The notes beneath the pieces were generated by a model. It had not been told where the DNA came from. It ran no database searches and saw nothing but the letters and a program-made list of their open reading frames with translations. Of a stretch of 64,000 bases of DNA, positions 35,773 through 44,306 are shown piece by piece. The stretch lies in the NCBI RefSeq assembly GCF_900199405.1, contig NZ_LT963430.1, positions 3,793,894-3,857,893 on the forward strand. Direction: 5' to 3'. Positions within the stretch are counted from its first letter, which is position 1, and every line of letters starts with the position of its first letter. Both the position numbers and the translations under genes were made by a program. Source of the stretch: Beduinella massiliensis. Lineage in GTDB: Bacteria; Bacillota; Clostridia; Christensenellales; Aristaeellaceae.

Positions 35773-36836
35773 TGTAGGTTTGTCAAACATCTTGGACAGT
35801 GAAAGCAAGGAGGAACTCCCTAGGCGAAACCCAATTGAGAGGGCGCATCGGTCTGTTGTTGGTGCGAGCTTGGTGGGCAGCTAGCTGCCCACCAAAGTCA
35901 TCGAGCGAGAAGAAAGAGTAGGTATTGTAGAATAGCTTTTGGTCTTCTCTGTGACTGCGTTCAACCTTACCGTTGTGGCGAGGTGTGTATGGTTTTATGA
36001 GCTTATGCCGAATTCCCAGATCAGCAGCCGTTTTCTCAAACAGAGTCACCTGATTGCGTTTGCTGTTGGAAAAGCGGTTGGTGAATTCAAAGCCGTTGTC
36101 GGTCTGGACACACTCTACCCGGATACCCCGGCGGGCATACCACTTGAACAGCCTTTTGAGAAAGTCAGCGGAAGAATAGGTGGACTGCTCAGGGTAAGCG
36201 GCCAGGAAGCGCAGTCGGGTAAACTCATCCATGGCAGTGTACTGAAACAGGCGCAGCTCCGGGTCCGCGATACAGCGGCGGGGCACCACCTTCACATCCA
36301 CCTGAACGCGCTGTCCAGGATAGGTCATCTGCTCATAAGGCTTGGGCCTATAAGCCGGCTTCTTCTCTACTTGTGGGAATAACCCTAGTTTCCGCATTAC
36401 GCGGAAGAGGCTCTCCGGGCGGCGGGTATATCCCCGCCGACGTAAGCGGTGCCACAGTTCCACCATACCTAGTTTGGGATCTCTGCGGCGCATATCCCGG
36501 ATCAGCTTCAGCTCTGCTTCGGTATGCTGGTTGGGATGACTGTGGGGACGTCGGGACTGGCAGGCCAGGGAGGCCATGCTCCCATCCCAGCGAGCTTTCC
36601 AGAAGTAGATATACGACCGGCTCTTGTTGTATTTCCGGCTGGCCCGGCTCACGCCGTATTTCACCGCATACTTCATCAGGGATTGCCGATATGCCATGTC
36701 CTGTGTTATACTCTTGCTCATGAAGGATGTGGCCCCCTCTCGTATAGTTGTTGTCCGCAACTCCAACTATAACCGATGAGGCCATATCCTTCATCCTTTT
36801 TTTCTTCTACTGTCCAATATGTATTGTACGCCTACA
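35773..36836 (-). mobile_element. IS1202-like insertion sequence, copy 2 (1064 bp)
   Basis: Nearly identical to 5812-6874, in the same orientation, from TGTAGG to CCTACA. One extra C in a C run near 36735 makes it a base longer, and there are scattered substitutions. It has its own, different 25-bp duplication, so it is an independent insertion and not part of a larger repeat. It split the divergent pfkA and YbaK-gene promoters without breaking either. Confidence 0.9.
35783..36721 (-). CDS. IS transposase (DDE/rve type), copy 2
   Basis: A 312-residue transposase matching copy 1 almost residue for residue, with VQVDVKVV, VQTDNGFEFT and NGKVERSHRED intact. Differences such as KYAVKYG for KYAQKYG and FYNTYS for FYDSHS are single substitutions. 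The extra C upstream of the ATG at 36721 shifts any longer frame, which fixes this Met as the start in both copies. Confidence 0.88.
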   Translation of the reverse strand: MSKSITQDMAYRQSLMKYAVKYGVSRASRKYNKSRSYIYFWKARWDGSMASLACQSRRPHSHPNQHTEAELKLIRDMRRRDPKLGMVELWHRLRRRGYTRRPESLFRVMRKLGLFPQVEKKPAYRPKPYEQMTYPGQRVQVDVKVVPRRCIADPELRLFQYTAMDEFTRLRFLAAYPEQSTYSSADFLKRLFKWYARRGIRVECVQTDNGFEFTNRFSNSKRNQVTLFEKTAADLGIRHKLIKPYTPRHNGKVERSHREDQKLFYNTYSFFSLDDFGGQLAAHQARTNNRPMRPLNWVSPREFLLAFTVQDV

Positions 36837-36861
36837 ACAAGCCGCTTGCAAAAATCTGCCT
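36837..36861. repeat. Right 25-bp target-site duplication of IS copy 2
   Basis: Exact copy of 35748-35772. It ends four bases before the -35 of the next promoter, the same register as at IS copy 1. Confidence 0.9.
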
Positions 36862-36865
36862 ATGC

Positions 36866-36894
36866 TTGCCAAAACATGACTTTATGTGTATAAT
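36866..36894 (+). promoter_or_regulatory. Promoter of the YbaK-type gene
   Basis: TTGCCA (36866-36871), 17 bases, TATAAT (36889-36894). Confidence 0.8.
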
Positions 36895-36964
36895 AAACGA
36901 TTGACCGTATGCTATCCGCGCGGCGGGACGCCGCCGCGCTAAAAGGCGAGAAAGAAGGGGTTTC

Positions 36965-37492
36965 GTGACGGATCGGGAACAAAAAACATACGATGCGCTG
37001 CGCGCCCTGGATATTCCGTTTACTGTAACGCAGCACGAGGCCGTGCGCACCATGGACGACTGCACGGCGCTCGTCCCGGAGCCGGATGTCGTCTACTGCA
37101 AAAACCTGTTTTTGTGCAACCGGCAAAAGTCGCAGTTTTATTTGCTGCTGGCGCTTCCGGATAAGGTATTTCATACCGCCTCCGTCTCTGGGCAGCTCGG
37201 CGTTTCCCGGCTCAGTTTCGCCCCGGAGGAGCTGCTGCCCGAATACCTCGGCCTCTATGCGGGCGCAGTCAGCCCGATGGGCCTCCTAAACGATCCGCAG
37301 GGACGGGTGCGGCTGCTCGTCGACAGCGACCTGCCGCGCAGCAAGCGCGTCGCGTTTCACCCGTGTGTCAACACGGCGACCCTTATCCTTTCCACACAGG
37401 ATTTTCTGAACATCTACCTCCCGCACACGGGTCATATTCCGACGATGGTATCCCTGCCCGCGGAGGAATCTCTCTCCAATGAGGTGTCATAA
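36965..37492 (+). CDS. YbaK/ProX-type aminoacyl-tRNA deacylase
   Basis: A 175-residue protein of the YbaK/PrdX editing family, which hydrolyses misacylated tRNA such as Ala- or Cys-tRNA-Pro. Family landmarks are QHEAVRTMDD near 23, YCKNLFLCNRQKSQFYLL with the catalytic-site Lys, SRLSFAPEE, and GAVSPMGLLND before the end. FHPCVNTATL corresponds to the substrate-pocket His/Asn block. The start is GTG at 36965, with GAAGGGG ahead. It sits three bases ahead of the CapD-like gene, likely co-transcribed although functionally unrelated. Confidence 0.88.
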   Translation: MTDREQKTYDALRALDIPFTVTQHEAVRTMDDCTALVPEPDVVYCKNLFLCNRQKSQFYLLLALPDKVFHTASVSGQLGVSRLSFAPEELLPEYLGLYAGAVSPMGLLNDPQGRVRLLVDSDLPRSKRVAFHPCVNTATLILSTQDFLNIYLPHTGHIPTMVSLPAEESLSNEVS

Positions 37493-37495
37493 AAG

Positions 37496-39421
37496 ATGAA
37501 GCGTTACCGGCCGAATTACATGCTCATGGTGCTCGACGCGTGCCTCGTCACCCTGAGCTTCTATTTTGCCTACTGGATGCGTTTTGAAGGCAACATCCCC
37601 GCGCGCTATATGTCGGAATTTAAACAGCTGCTGCCGCTGCAGATCGTCTGTACGCTGGTCTCCTGTTTTTTCATGCGCTCCTATAACAAGCTCTGGCTCT
37701 ATGCCGATCCGACCGACCGCATCGCCCATATTCTGGGCTGTTTCATCGGATTCGGGCTGGTCATGCTGATCGTCTACCTGTTCCAGCTCCCCGTCCGCTC
37801 CGCGAAGATCTTCCTGCTCGCGTTCCTGTGCATCGCGGGCACCACCTCCATGAGCCGCTTCATGTACCGCTACATGCTGCTGGCCCGCAAGAAAAAAAAG
37901 CACCGCGAGGAACGCAGGAACGGGCGCAGGGACGGCAAGGAATCGCGCCGCCTGTTGATCTACGGCGCGGGCATCGCCGGTGCGGCGCTGATCGACTCCA
38001 TCCGCCTCGCGCCGGACAACGCGGACCGCATCGTCTGTCTCATCGACGACGACCCGGCCAAAGTCGGGCGCAGCGTCCGCGGCGTACCCGTGCTGGGGAC
38101 GGGCAGTCAGCTGATCGACATCGTATCGCGCAAGTCCATCGATACGATCATCATCGCCATTCCCACCGCGACGGGCGAGCAGATGCGCGGCATCCTCACC
38201 CTTTGCAAGTCTACCGGCTGTGAAATGCGCAGGCTGCTCAGCGTAGAGGAGACCGTGGACTGCCGGGTGGAAAACGTTCGCCCGGTCGACGTCGCGGATC
38301 TGCTGGGCCGCGAGCCCGTGCGCCTGGACAACAGCGAGGTTTCCTCCATACTCAAGGGCGAGGTCGTCCTCGTGACCGGCGGCGGCGGCTCCATCGGTTC
38401 GGAGCTGTGCAGGCAGATCATGCATTACGGACCCAAACGCCTCGTCGTCTTCGACTTCTACGAAAACAACGCCTACGCCATCGAGCAGGAGCTGCTTGAG
38501 ACCCCGGAAAATGCTGAACGCCTGCGGGTACACATCGGCTCGGTGCAGGACGTGGACCGCTTGCGCGAGGTCTTTGCGCTGGAGCGCCCGGCGGTCGTCT
38601 TTCACGCGGCAGCGCACAAGCACGTCCCGCTCATGGAGCACAGCCCCTGCGAAGCCGTCAAGAACAACATCTTCGGCACGAACAACGTGGCGCGCATATC
38701 CAACGAATTCCACGTCAAGCGCTTTGTAATGATCTCCACCGACAAGGCGGTCAATCCCACCAGCGTGATGGGCGCTACCAAGCGCATGGCGGAGATGATC
38801 GTGCAAAGCTACGAGCACGAGAGCGAGACACATTTTTCCGCGGTACGCTTTGGCAACGTTCTGGGCACGAACGGCAGCGTGGTGCCCAAGTTCCAGCGGC
38901 AAATCGCGCAGGGCGGCCCCGTCACCGTCACGCACCGGGATATCACGCGCTTCTTCATGACGATTCCCGAGGCGGTTTCCCTGGTCCTGCAATCGGCCTC
39001 GCTTTCCGAGGGCGGCGAAATCTTTATCTTAGACATGGGGCAGCCCGTGCGCATTGACGACCTGGCGCGCGACATGATCCGCCTTTCGGGCTACGAGCCG
39101 GACGTGGACATTCCCATCGTCTACACAGGCCTTCGCCCCGGCGAAAAGCTCTACGAGGAAGTGCTCATGGACGAGGAGGGCCTGCGCGAGTCGGGACGCA
39201 AGGGCATCAAGATCGGCCGTCCGCTCGAGTTGTCCTACGCGGATGTCTGCGAGCGCATGGACATTCTGCGGGGTGCCATCACCCAAGATCCCCACCACAT
39301 CCGCAACTGCCTGCAGCGCGTGATTCCCACCTACCGTCCGCAAAACCTGCCGGAGGAATACCTGGATACCCTGCCGGAGCTGGAGAGCGAAGCGGAGGAA
39401 ATGGAACGGAAGCGTGCGTAA
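37496..39421 (+). CDS. Membrane nucleoside-diphosphate-sugar 4,6-dehydratase, CapD/PglF/WbpM-like
   Basis: A 641-residue enzyme with four N-terminal membrane helices (about 1-125). A first Rossmann domain (RLLIYGAGIAG) is followed by the catalytic extended SDR domain with VLVTGGGGSIGSE near 290 and MISTDKAVNPTSVMGATKR. The Thr-Asp-Lys arrangement in place of Tyr-x-x-x-Lys marks UDP-GlcNAc 4,6-dehydratases. It would make a 4-keto-6-deoxy sugar on the membrane for diacetylated sugars in surface glycans. Length matches the long-form family. No other glycan genes flank it. Confidence 0.9.
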   Translation: MKRYRPNYMLMVLDACLVTLSFYFAYWMRFEGNIPARYMSEFKQLLPLQIVCTLVSCFFMRSYNKLWLYADPTDRIAHILGCFIGFGLVMLIVYLFQLPVRSAKIFLLAFLCIAGTTSMSRFMYRYMLLARKKKKHREERRNGRRDGKESRRLLIYGAGIAGAALIDSIRLAPDNADRIVCLIDDDPAKVGRSVRGVPVLGTGSQLIDIVSRKSIDTIIIAIPTATGEQMRGILTLCKSTGCEMRRLLSVEETVDCRVENVRPVDVADLLGREPVRLDNSEVSSILKGEVVLVTGGGGSIGSELCRQIMHYGPKRLVVFDFYENNAYAIEQELLETPENAERLRVHIGSVQDVDRLREVFALERPAVVFHAAAHKHVPLMEHSPCEAVKNNIFGTNNVARISNEFHVKRFVMISTDKAVNPTSVMGATKRMAEMIVQSYEHESETHFSAVRFGNVLGTNGSVVPKFQRQIAQGGPVTVTHRDITRFFMTIPEAVSLVLQSASLSEGGEIFILDMGQPVRIDDLARDMIRLSGYEPDVDIPIVYTGLRPGEKLYEEVLMDEEGLRESGRKGIKIGRPLELSYADVCERMDILRGAITQDPHHIRNCLQRVIPTYRPQNLPEEYLDTLPELESEAEEMERKRA

Positions 39422-39433
39422 AAGCGCAAAATA

Positions 39434-39467
39434 CCGCCCCTGCGAACCGCAAAATTCGCAGGGGCGG
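39434..39467. terminator. Bidirectional terminator
   Basis: CCGCCCCTGCGAA and TTCGCAGGGGCGG (13 bp) between convergent genes, followed by CTTTATAT on the plus strand. Confidence 0.8.
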
Positions 39468-39477
39468 CTTTATATGC

Positions 39478-40872
39478 TCAGGCCTCCGACGGGGTCGCGG
39501 GCTCGCCCGGCTTCTCCGACGGGGTCGATTCCGGCTTTGGCGTCGGCGTTTCTACCGGCTCGTCCGACGGCTTTTCCTCCGGTTCCGGCGTCGGCGTTTC
39601 TACCGGCTTGGGCGTCGGCGCCTGACACTTACTGTGGTCGTCCCCGTTGCAAAGGGGCTTGCCGCAGCGCTCGCAGGCCTTGTGCCCCGGCCCGTCGCTC
39701 GTGGCGCAGGCATAGTGCAGGCCGCAGGACAGCGCGCTGTGGTTGCCCTCGCAAAGCCCCTTGCCGCAGGCCGCGCAGAGCGCGTGCTCCTTTACGTTCG
39801 TCACAGAGCAGGCGTAGTGCTTGCCGCAGGGAAGCTGGCTGTGGTCGCCCTCGACCAGCCCCTCCGCGTGCCCGCAGCCCAGCGTCTTGTGCGCATGTTC
39901 CCCTTCGCACAGCGGCTTGCCGCAGGCCGGGCAATTCATGTGGCTTTCAGCCTTGCTGTCCCCGCAGATGTAGTGTTTGCCGCAGGCATACAGGGCATGA
40001 TCCTTTTCGTGTCCCTTCACGACGCAGAGGTAATGCCCGCAGGGCTGCTTCTGCGTATGGATGGGATCGTCCTTGTCCTTCACCTGACACTCGTATTCGC
40101 CGCACGTCAGCTTCGTCTCATGGGACTTGTCCCCGCTTTTGACTTTACACTTATAGTGCCCGCAGCTGAGCTTCGTCGGCCGGGTATGCTTCGTGCTGCC
40201 GCAGATCCTGCATTTGGTCACGGCTTCGCGCTCCGGCTTGGCGGCAGAGGTCACGGTGTACGCGCTTGTCTGCACCTGCACGGGCTTCGTCCAGTCGACC
40301 GTTACGGTCGTCGTGCCTGCTGCGTTCCCCTGCAGCTGTTCGGTCCAGGCATCCAGGGGGATGTCCGAAAGATCCACCGTACCCTGCGAGGACGCCTTGC
40401 CCACGAGGGTCAGTTCCACGTCCTGGGAAAGATTCAGCGCGCCTACGCTGCCGCGTACTTCCAGCATCAGCGGCGCCGCTGCGGTCAGGTTCTTCACGCT
40501 CGCACCCGTCTCCAGATCGAGCCGGACATCCGTGATTTCAGCCGCAAAAATCACGTCGGGAAACACGCCGTCGAGCACCACGTCGCCCGCATTGGGCAGA
40601 CGGGCAAACACCCGCTGTCCGTCCTTTTCGTAGGTGAGCACCAGCGTCTCGTAGTCGTCCGGCAGGGTAAAGAGCGCAAAGCTCTCCGGCGCCGTAGGCA
40701 GCTCGTCCACGTAATACGCGGCGTTTCCCTGTGCGACGATCAACTGTCCGTCCTTATACTGGATCGTAAAGTTCTGGTATTCGATGTCCTCCGCCTGCGT
40801 CGCCGCAGGCAGGCTAAACAGGAGTGCCAGCGCCATCAGCAGCGTCAGTGCGCGCTTCAAGAAATAAGCCAT
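39478..40872 (-). CDS. Secreted Cys/His-repeat protein with Pro/Thr/Glu-rich tail
   Basis: I do not recognise a named family. The protein has 464 residues. A signal peptide (about 1-27) is followed by an all-beta region without Cys (about 28-215). About 200 residues of tandem Cys/His units then follow, for example CRICGSTKH, CGHYKC, CGKHYAC, CPACGKPLCEGEH and CAACGKGLCEGNH. The last 50 residues are PTPKPVETPTPEPEEKPSDE-like repeats. The units resemble zinc ribbons but lie outside the membrane, so they may bind metal or form disulfides. The tail could thread through the cell wall. It is convergent with the CapD-like gene. Confidence 0.75.
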   Translation of the reverse strand: MAYFLKRALTLLMALALLFSLPAATQAEDIEYQNFTIQYKDGQLIVAQGNAAYYVDELPTAPESFALFTLPDDYETLVLTYEKDGQRVFARLPNAGDVVLDGVFPDVIFAAEITDVRLDLETGASVKNLTAAAPLMLEVRGSVGALNLSQDVELTLVGKASSQGTVDLSDIPLDAWTEQLQGNAAGTTTVTVDWTKPVQVQTSAYTVTSAAKPEREAVTKCRICGSTKHTRPTKLSCGHYKCKVKSGDKSHETKLTCGEYECQVKDKDDPIHTQKQPCGHYLCVVKGHEKDHALYACGKHYICGDSKAESHMNCPACGKPLCEGEHAHKTLGCGHAEGLVEGDHSQLPCGKHYACSVTNVKEHALCAACGKGLCEGNHSALSCGLHYACATSDGPGHKACERCGKPLCNGDDHSKCQAPTPKPVETPTPEPEEKPSDEPVETPTPKPESTPSEKPGEPATPSEA

Positions 40873-40972
40873 CGTTTTTCCTCCCCTTTTTTCAGCTTTC
40901 GCCGTCTTTCAACAGCATCTATATCTATAAGATGAAAAAAGAGAGGAAAAGGTTGCATATTTTTTAATTTTT

Positions 40973-41956
40973 TTACGAATTTGTTACTTTGCTCCGATCA
41001 AGCCGGCCCGCTCCCATTTGGATCACGCCCTCCGCAATGCCCTTGAGCAGCGTGAGCGAAGAAACCGTAAGCGGCAGCAGCATGCCCACGGAGGGTTCCA
41101 CGCCGAAGAGTCCAAGCATGGAAGTCATCGCGCCTTCCCGCAGCCCGATGCCGCCCACAGAAAAGGGCAGACACATGGCAATGCTCACAATTCCATTCAG
41201 CCAGAGCCAATCGAGCGGAGAGATGGTAAAGCCGAGCGCCCTTGCGATCAGCATCTGCGCGCCGATGATCAAAAGATCGCTGCCAAGGCCCAGCAGCAGA
41301 TGCACGGCGATGGCCGCGGGGCGCTGCGCAAGCTCGCCGCAGGCCCGGCACAGGCTTTCGATTTCCTCCGCAACGACGCGGCTAAAGCGAAAGCGGACGC
41401 CCCGCACCCACTTCGCAAAACGCAGCGCGAGGACGCGTACGGGCGAAAGGAGCAGCGTGCCCGGCACCAGCAACGCCCACGCAAGGGTAAAGCCGGACAG
41501 GAAGAAAAAGATTCCATGAACCGGCACGGCGGCCAGCGCAAGGCCGATCAGGCACAGCACCTGCTGCGGGATCATCTGTGTTTGCTTGTCGACGATCATG
41601 ATCGAGGTCGCGACGTAGCCGTCCGTCATCTCGCGCAGCGCCATGAGCCTGGCCGCCTCGCCCGTGACGTTGCCGCCGGGAAGCAGCGCAAAAAAACGCA
41701 GCTTAAAATAGCTCATGAGGGTGCCCCGCACCGGCATACTCGGCCTGAGCACCCAGCACTTCGCCGCCATGAACAGGTCGGCGAGCACGAGCAGCGCCGA
41801 CGCGAGGAGCAGGTCCTGCGCTTTCACGGCGCGCAGCGTCTCCATAAGCTTTGCAAAGTCCGCTTGGGCGAGCACGTATGCGAGCAGCGCCACGCTGACC
41901 ACGACCGACAGCACCTGGCGCAGCCAGGTGCCCGCGCTCTTCTTTTGATTGCGCAT
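40973..41956 (-). CDS. YbhN/AglD-like flippase (LPG synthase transmembrane family)
   Basis: A 327-residue integral membrane protein with about eight helices. FALLPGGNVTGEAARLMAL and LPFSVGGIGLREGAM are the two conserved elements of the lysylphosphatidylglycerol-synthase-TM/UPF0104 family. It lacks the soluble aminoacyl-transferase domain of MprF, so it is probably a lipid or lipid-linked-sugar translocase rather than a synthase. It follows thrC by 51 bases, with a strong hairpin between. Confidence 0.85.
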   Translation of the reverse strand: MRNQKKSAGTWLRQVLSVVVSVALLAYVLAQADFAKLMETLRAVKAQDLLLASALLVLADLFMAAKCWVLRPSMPVRGTLMSYFKLRFFALLPGGNVTGEAARLMALREMTDGYVATSIMIVDKQTQMIPQQVLCLIGLALAAVPVHGIFFFLSGFTLAWALLVPGTLLLSPVRVLALRFAKWVRGVRFRFSRVVAEEIESLCRACGELAQRPAAIAVHLLLGLGSDLLIIGAQMLIARALGFTISPLDWLWLNGIVSIAMCLPFSVGGIGLREGAMTSMLGLFGVEPSVGMLLPLTVSSLTLLKGIAEGVIQMGAGRLDRSKVTNS

Positions 41957-41971
41957 AGAACCTCCAGCCTT

Positions 41972-42003
41972 GCGGGGCGCGGACGAAACCGTCCGCGCCC
42001 CGC
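41972..42003 (-). terminator. Hairpin downstream of thrC
   Basis: A perfect 14-bp stem (41972-41985 with 41990-42003) around AAAC. No T run follows, so it may protect thrC mRNA rather than stop transcription fully. Confidence 0.5.
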
Positions 42004-42007
42004 GCGT

Positions 42008-43519
42008 TTACATCCCGTTTTTCCCCGAAAGCGCTTCCAGCAGCGCCTCTTCCATTCGGTCTTTCTCGCAGACCCGCTTATGGCGCACGGGCATCGTGGG
42101 CAGCTCCGCAATCTGCGTAGGCACGCGCGTGCCGGTTCGCGCGGCGAGTACACCGCAGCAGCCGAAGTCGTCAAGCCCTTCCGCCGCCAGCGTTCCCGCG
42201 ATCGCTTCCAGCACCGGGCGCCCGAACTTGTACGGGCTTGCGGTGGATACGATGACCGAGGGCGTCCTGTCGCCCGTTTGTTCCTGATACGCGCGAAGCA
42301 CGTGCGAGGCGACGGCCGTGTGCGGGTCCATCAGATAGCCGTCCTCCGCATAGGTGCGGCGGATCTCTTCGCGCGTCCCCGCGTCGTCCGTAAATCCGCC
42401 CGCGAAGACCGCCCGCATCGCGCACAGGTTTTCGTTGCCGATGTCATAGCGGCTTCCCGTCCTGAGTGCCTCCATCCATCCGCGCACCTGCTTAGGATCG
42501 CGCCCACACAGCTCGAAGAGCAGCCGCTCCAGGTTGGAAGAGATCAGGATATCCATCGAGGGGGAAATCGTCCGGTAAAACGCGCGCCCTGAAATATCGT
42601 AACGTCCCGTTTCCATGAAGTCCGCAAGCACGTTGTTGCCGTTGGAGGCGCAGAGGAGGCGCCCGATGGGAAGACCGCAGCGCCGTGCGTATTCGGCGGC
42701 GAGGATGTTGCCGAAGTTGCCTGTGGGCACGCAGAAGTTGACCGGATCGCCGAGAAGGATCGTCCCCGCGCGGAGCAAATCCGCGTAGGCCGAAAAATAG
42801 TAGACGACCTGCGGTACAAGCCGACCGAAATTGATCGAATTGGCAGAGGAAAGCACGCGCCCCTGCGCGTCCATGGCGGCGGCAAAGTCCGCGTCCGCGA
42901 AGATGCGTTTCACGCCGGTCTGCGCGTCGTCGAAATTTCCGCGCACGGCGATGACGTGGGTATTGTCCCCGTGCTGGGTCACCATTTGCAGGCGCTGCGC
43001 CTCGCTCACGCCTGCCTGCGGGTAGAACACCGCGCAGCGCGTGCCTGGTACGTCCGCAAAGCCCGCCAGCGCCGCCTTGCCCGTGTCGCCGGACGTCGCC
43101 ACGAGGATGAACACCTCGCGCGCCTCCGCGTTCTTTTTCATGGACAGCGTCATCAGGTGCGGAAGCAGCTGCAGCGCCATGTCCTTGAACGCAAGCGTCG
43201 GGCCATGATAGAGCTCCAGCGCCGAGACGCCCTCCCGTACAGGACGCAGCGGCGCGACGCGCGGATCGTCGAACGAACCGTAGGCCGCGCTCACCGCTGC
43301 CTGCAGCTCCTCCTCCGAAAAGTCCTCGAGAAACGAGCGGAGCACCCTCACAGCCCGCTGGGCATAGGTCATCTCCCGCATTCCATCGATGTCCGAAAGG
43401 GAGAAGGACGGAAAGCGTTCGGGCACGTACAGGCCGCCCGACTCCGCCAAGCCGCGCAGGATCGCCCGGGACGCGCTGACCGCGCCGGCCGCGCCGGTTC
43501 TTGTACCAACAAACTGCAT
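42008..43519 (-). CDS. thrC: Threonine synthase
   Basis: This PLP enzyme turns O-phosphohomoserine into threonine. The protein has 503 residues, the long class shared with E. coli and yeast. GPTLAFKDMALQLLP holds the PLP lysine (K112). ATSGDTGKAALAGF, SSANSINFGRLVPQ and PTGNFGNILAAEYA are the phosphate and PLP-ring contacts. The ATG at 43519 is chosen for its GAGGAGGAG ribosome site; a longer in-frame start has none. No hom or thrB lies next to it. Confidence 0.95.
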   Translation of the reverse strand: MQFVGTRTGAAGAVSASRAILRGLAESGGLYVPERFPSFSLSDIDGMREMTYAQRAVRVLRSFLEDFSEEELQAAVSAAYGSFDDPRVAPLRPVREGVSALELYHGPTLAFKDMALQLLPHLMTLSMKKNAEAREVFILVATSGDTGKAALAGFADVPGTRCAVFYPQAGVSEAQRLQMVTQHGDNTHVIAVRGNFDDAQTGVKRIFADADFAAAMDAQGRVLSSANSINFGRLVPQVVYYFSAYADLLRAGTILLGDPVNFCVPTGNFGNILAAEYARRCGLPIGRLLCASNGNNVLADFMETGRYDISGRAFYRTISPSMDILISSNLERLLFELCGRDPKQVRGWMEALRTGSRYDIGNENLCAMRAVFAGGFTDDAGTREEIRRTYAEDGYLMDPHTAVASHVLRAYQEQTGDRTPSVIVSTASPYKFGRPVLEAIAGTLAAEGLDDFGCCGVLAARTGTRVPTQIAELPTMPVRHKRVCEKDRMEEALLEALSGKNGM

Positions 43520-43578
43520 GGATACTCCTCCTCGTGTACGCTCAAAGGGTTCAGGGGCGCCTGCGCCGGTTGGGATAC

Positions 43579-43610
43579 CGAAAACCCCCTCCCCGTTTCG
43601 GGAAGGGGGC
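43579..43610 (-). terminator. Terminator upstream of thrC
   Basis: On the minus strand CCCCCTTCCCG, AAA, CGGGGAGGGGG, TTTT. It ends the small P-loop gene transcript. Confidence 0.8.
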
Positions 43611-43636
43611 ATGCAGCCGCCTGCGGCCGCTTGCTG

Positions 43637-44056
43637 TCAAATCTGATATTTGCGGATGCACTCCGGCACCAGCGCGGGATCTTCGCTCAGGCTGATGACG
43701 AAATTCGCGTTGGAGCGCGCGGAAAGCTCCTCGAGCATCTTGAAGAAGCCCTCGAGCTTGGAAATGTCGGGTTTAGCCGTATCGACCAGGTGCAGGAACG
43801 CGTCGATAAAGATGAGGCTCACGTCGAAGTTGCTGGCGAGGATGCCATTCAGGAAGCCGGTGAACAGCGTTTCGCCCTTAATGCCATATTCGCTCGCATC
43901 GATGAAGCGAATCTGATGCTTGAGGTCATACATATAGCGGCTGTCGTCGTCGATAAAGAGAACGCTGCCCTTCTGCTCGCCGACGGACGCGTTCGCCATA
44001 TCTATAATGCGTTTGGTCTTGCCCGATCCCCTTTTGCCAAAGATAATCTGGATCAT
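43637..44056 (-). CDS. Small P-loop ATP-binding protein
   Basis: A 139-residue cytoplasmic protein. Walker A is FGKRGSGKT near residue 6, and a Walker-B-like VSLIFIDAFLHL lies around 80. A later SLSEDPALVPECI ends the fold. The size is that of a bare ATPase core without accessory domains, and I do not know its partner. The ATG at 44056 is used because GGAGGG lies seven bases upstream; a TTG two codons earlier would overlap the ribosome site. It is a single-gene transcript. Confidence 0.75.
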   Translation of the reverse strand: MIQIIFGKRGSGKTKRIIDMANASVGEQKGSVLFIDDDSRYMYDLKHQIRFIDASEYGIKGETLFTGFLNGILASNFDVSLIFIDAFLHLVDTAKPDISKLEGFFKMLEELSARSNANFVISLSEDPALVPECIRKYQI

Positions 44057-44194
44057 GGTCAATCCCTCCTTTTGTTCTTTTTTTCATTATAACCCAACAG
44101 GACACATTTTGCTAGTACCAATTTTCTGTGGAACCTGCCCATTTCCATGCGGTCGGTCGTTCCCGCATTATTTTGGTATTTCACCGGACTTCGA

Positions 44195-44223
44195 TTGATT
44201 TTCCCGTCCCTTTATGGTATAAA
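44195..44223 (+). promoter_or_regulatory. Promoter of the PT-repeat surface protein
   Basis: TTGATT (44195-44200), 17 bases, TATAAA (44218-44223). Confidence 0.6.
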
Positions 44224-44306
44224 TTGAAGATAGATTATTGTATGCATTTGGATGGGCAACTATGCCTGTCCTGGGTTTAGTTTCAATTATTAAGGGGGCT
44301 GCTGCG

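Noticed and set aside
41018-42592. A 524-codon plus-strand frame
   Set aside because: Antisense to the YbhN-like gene and thrC, with shadow-type composition.
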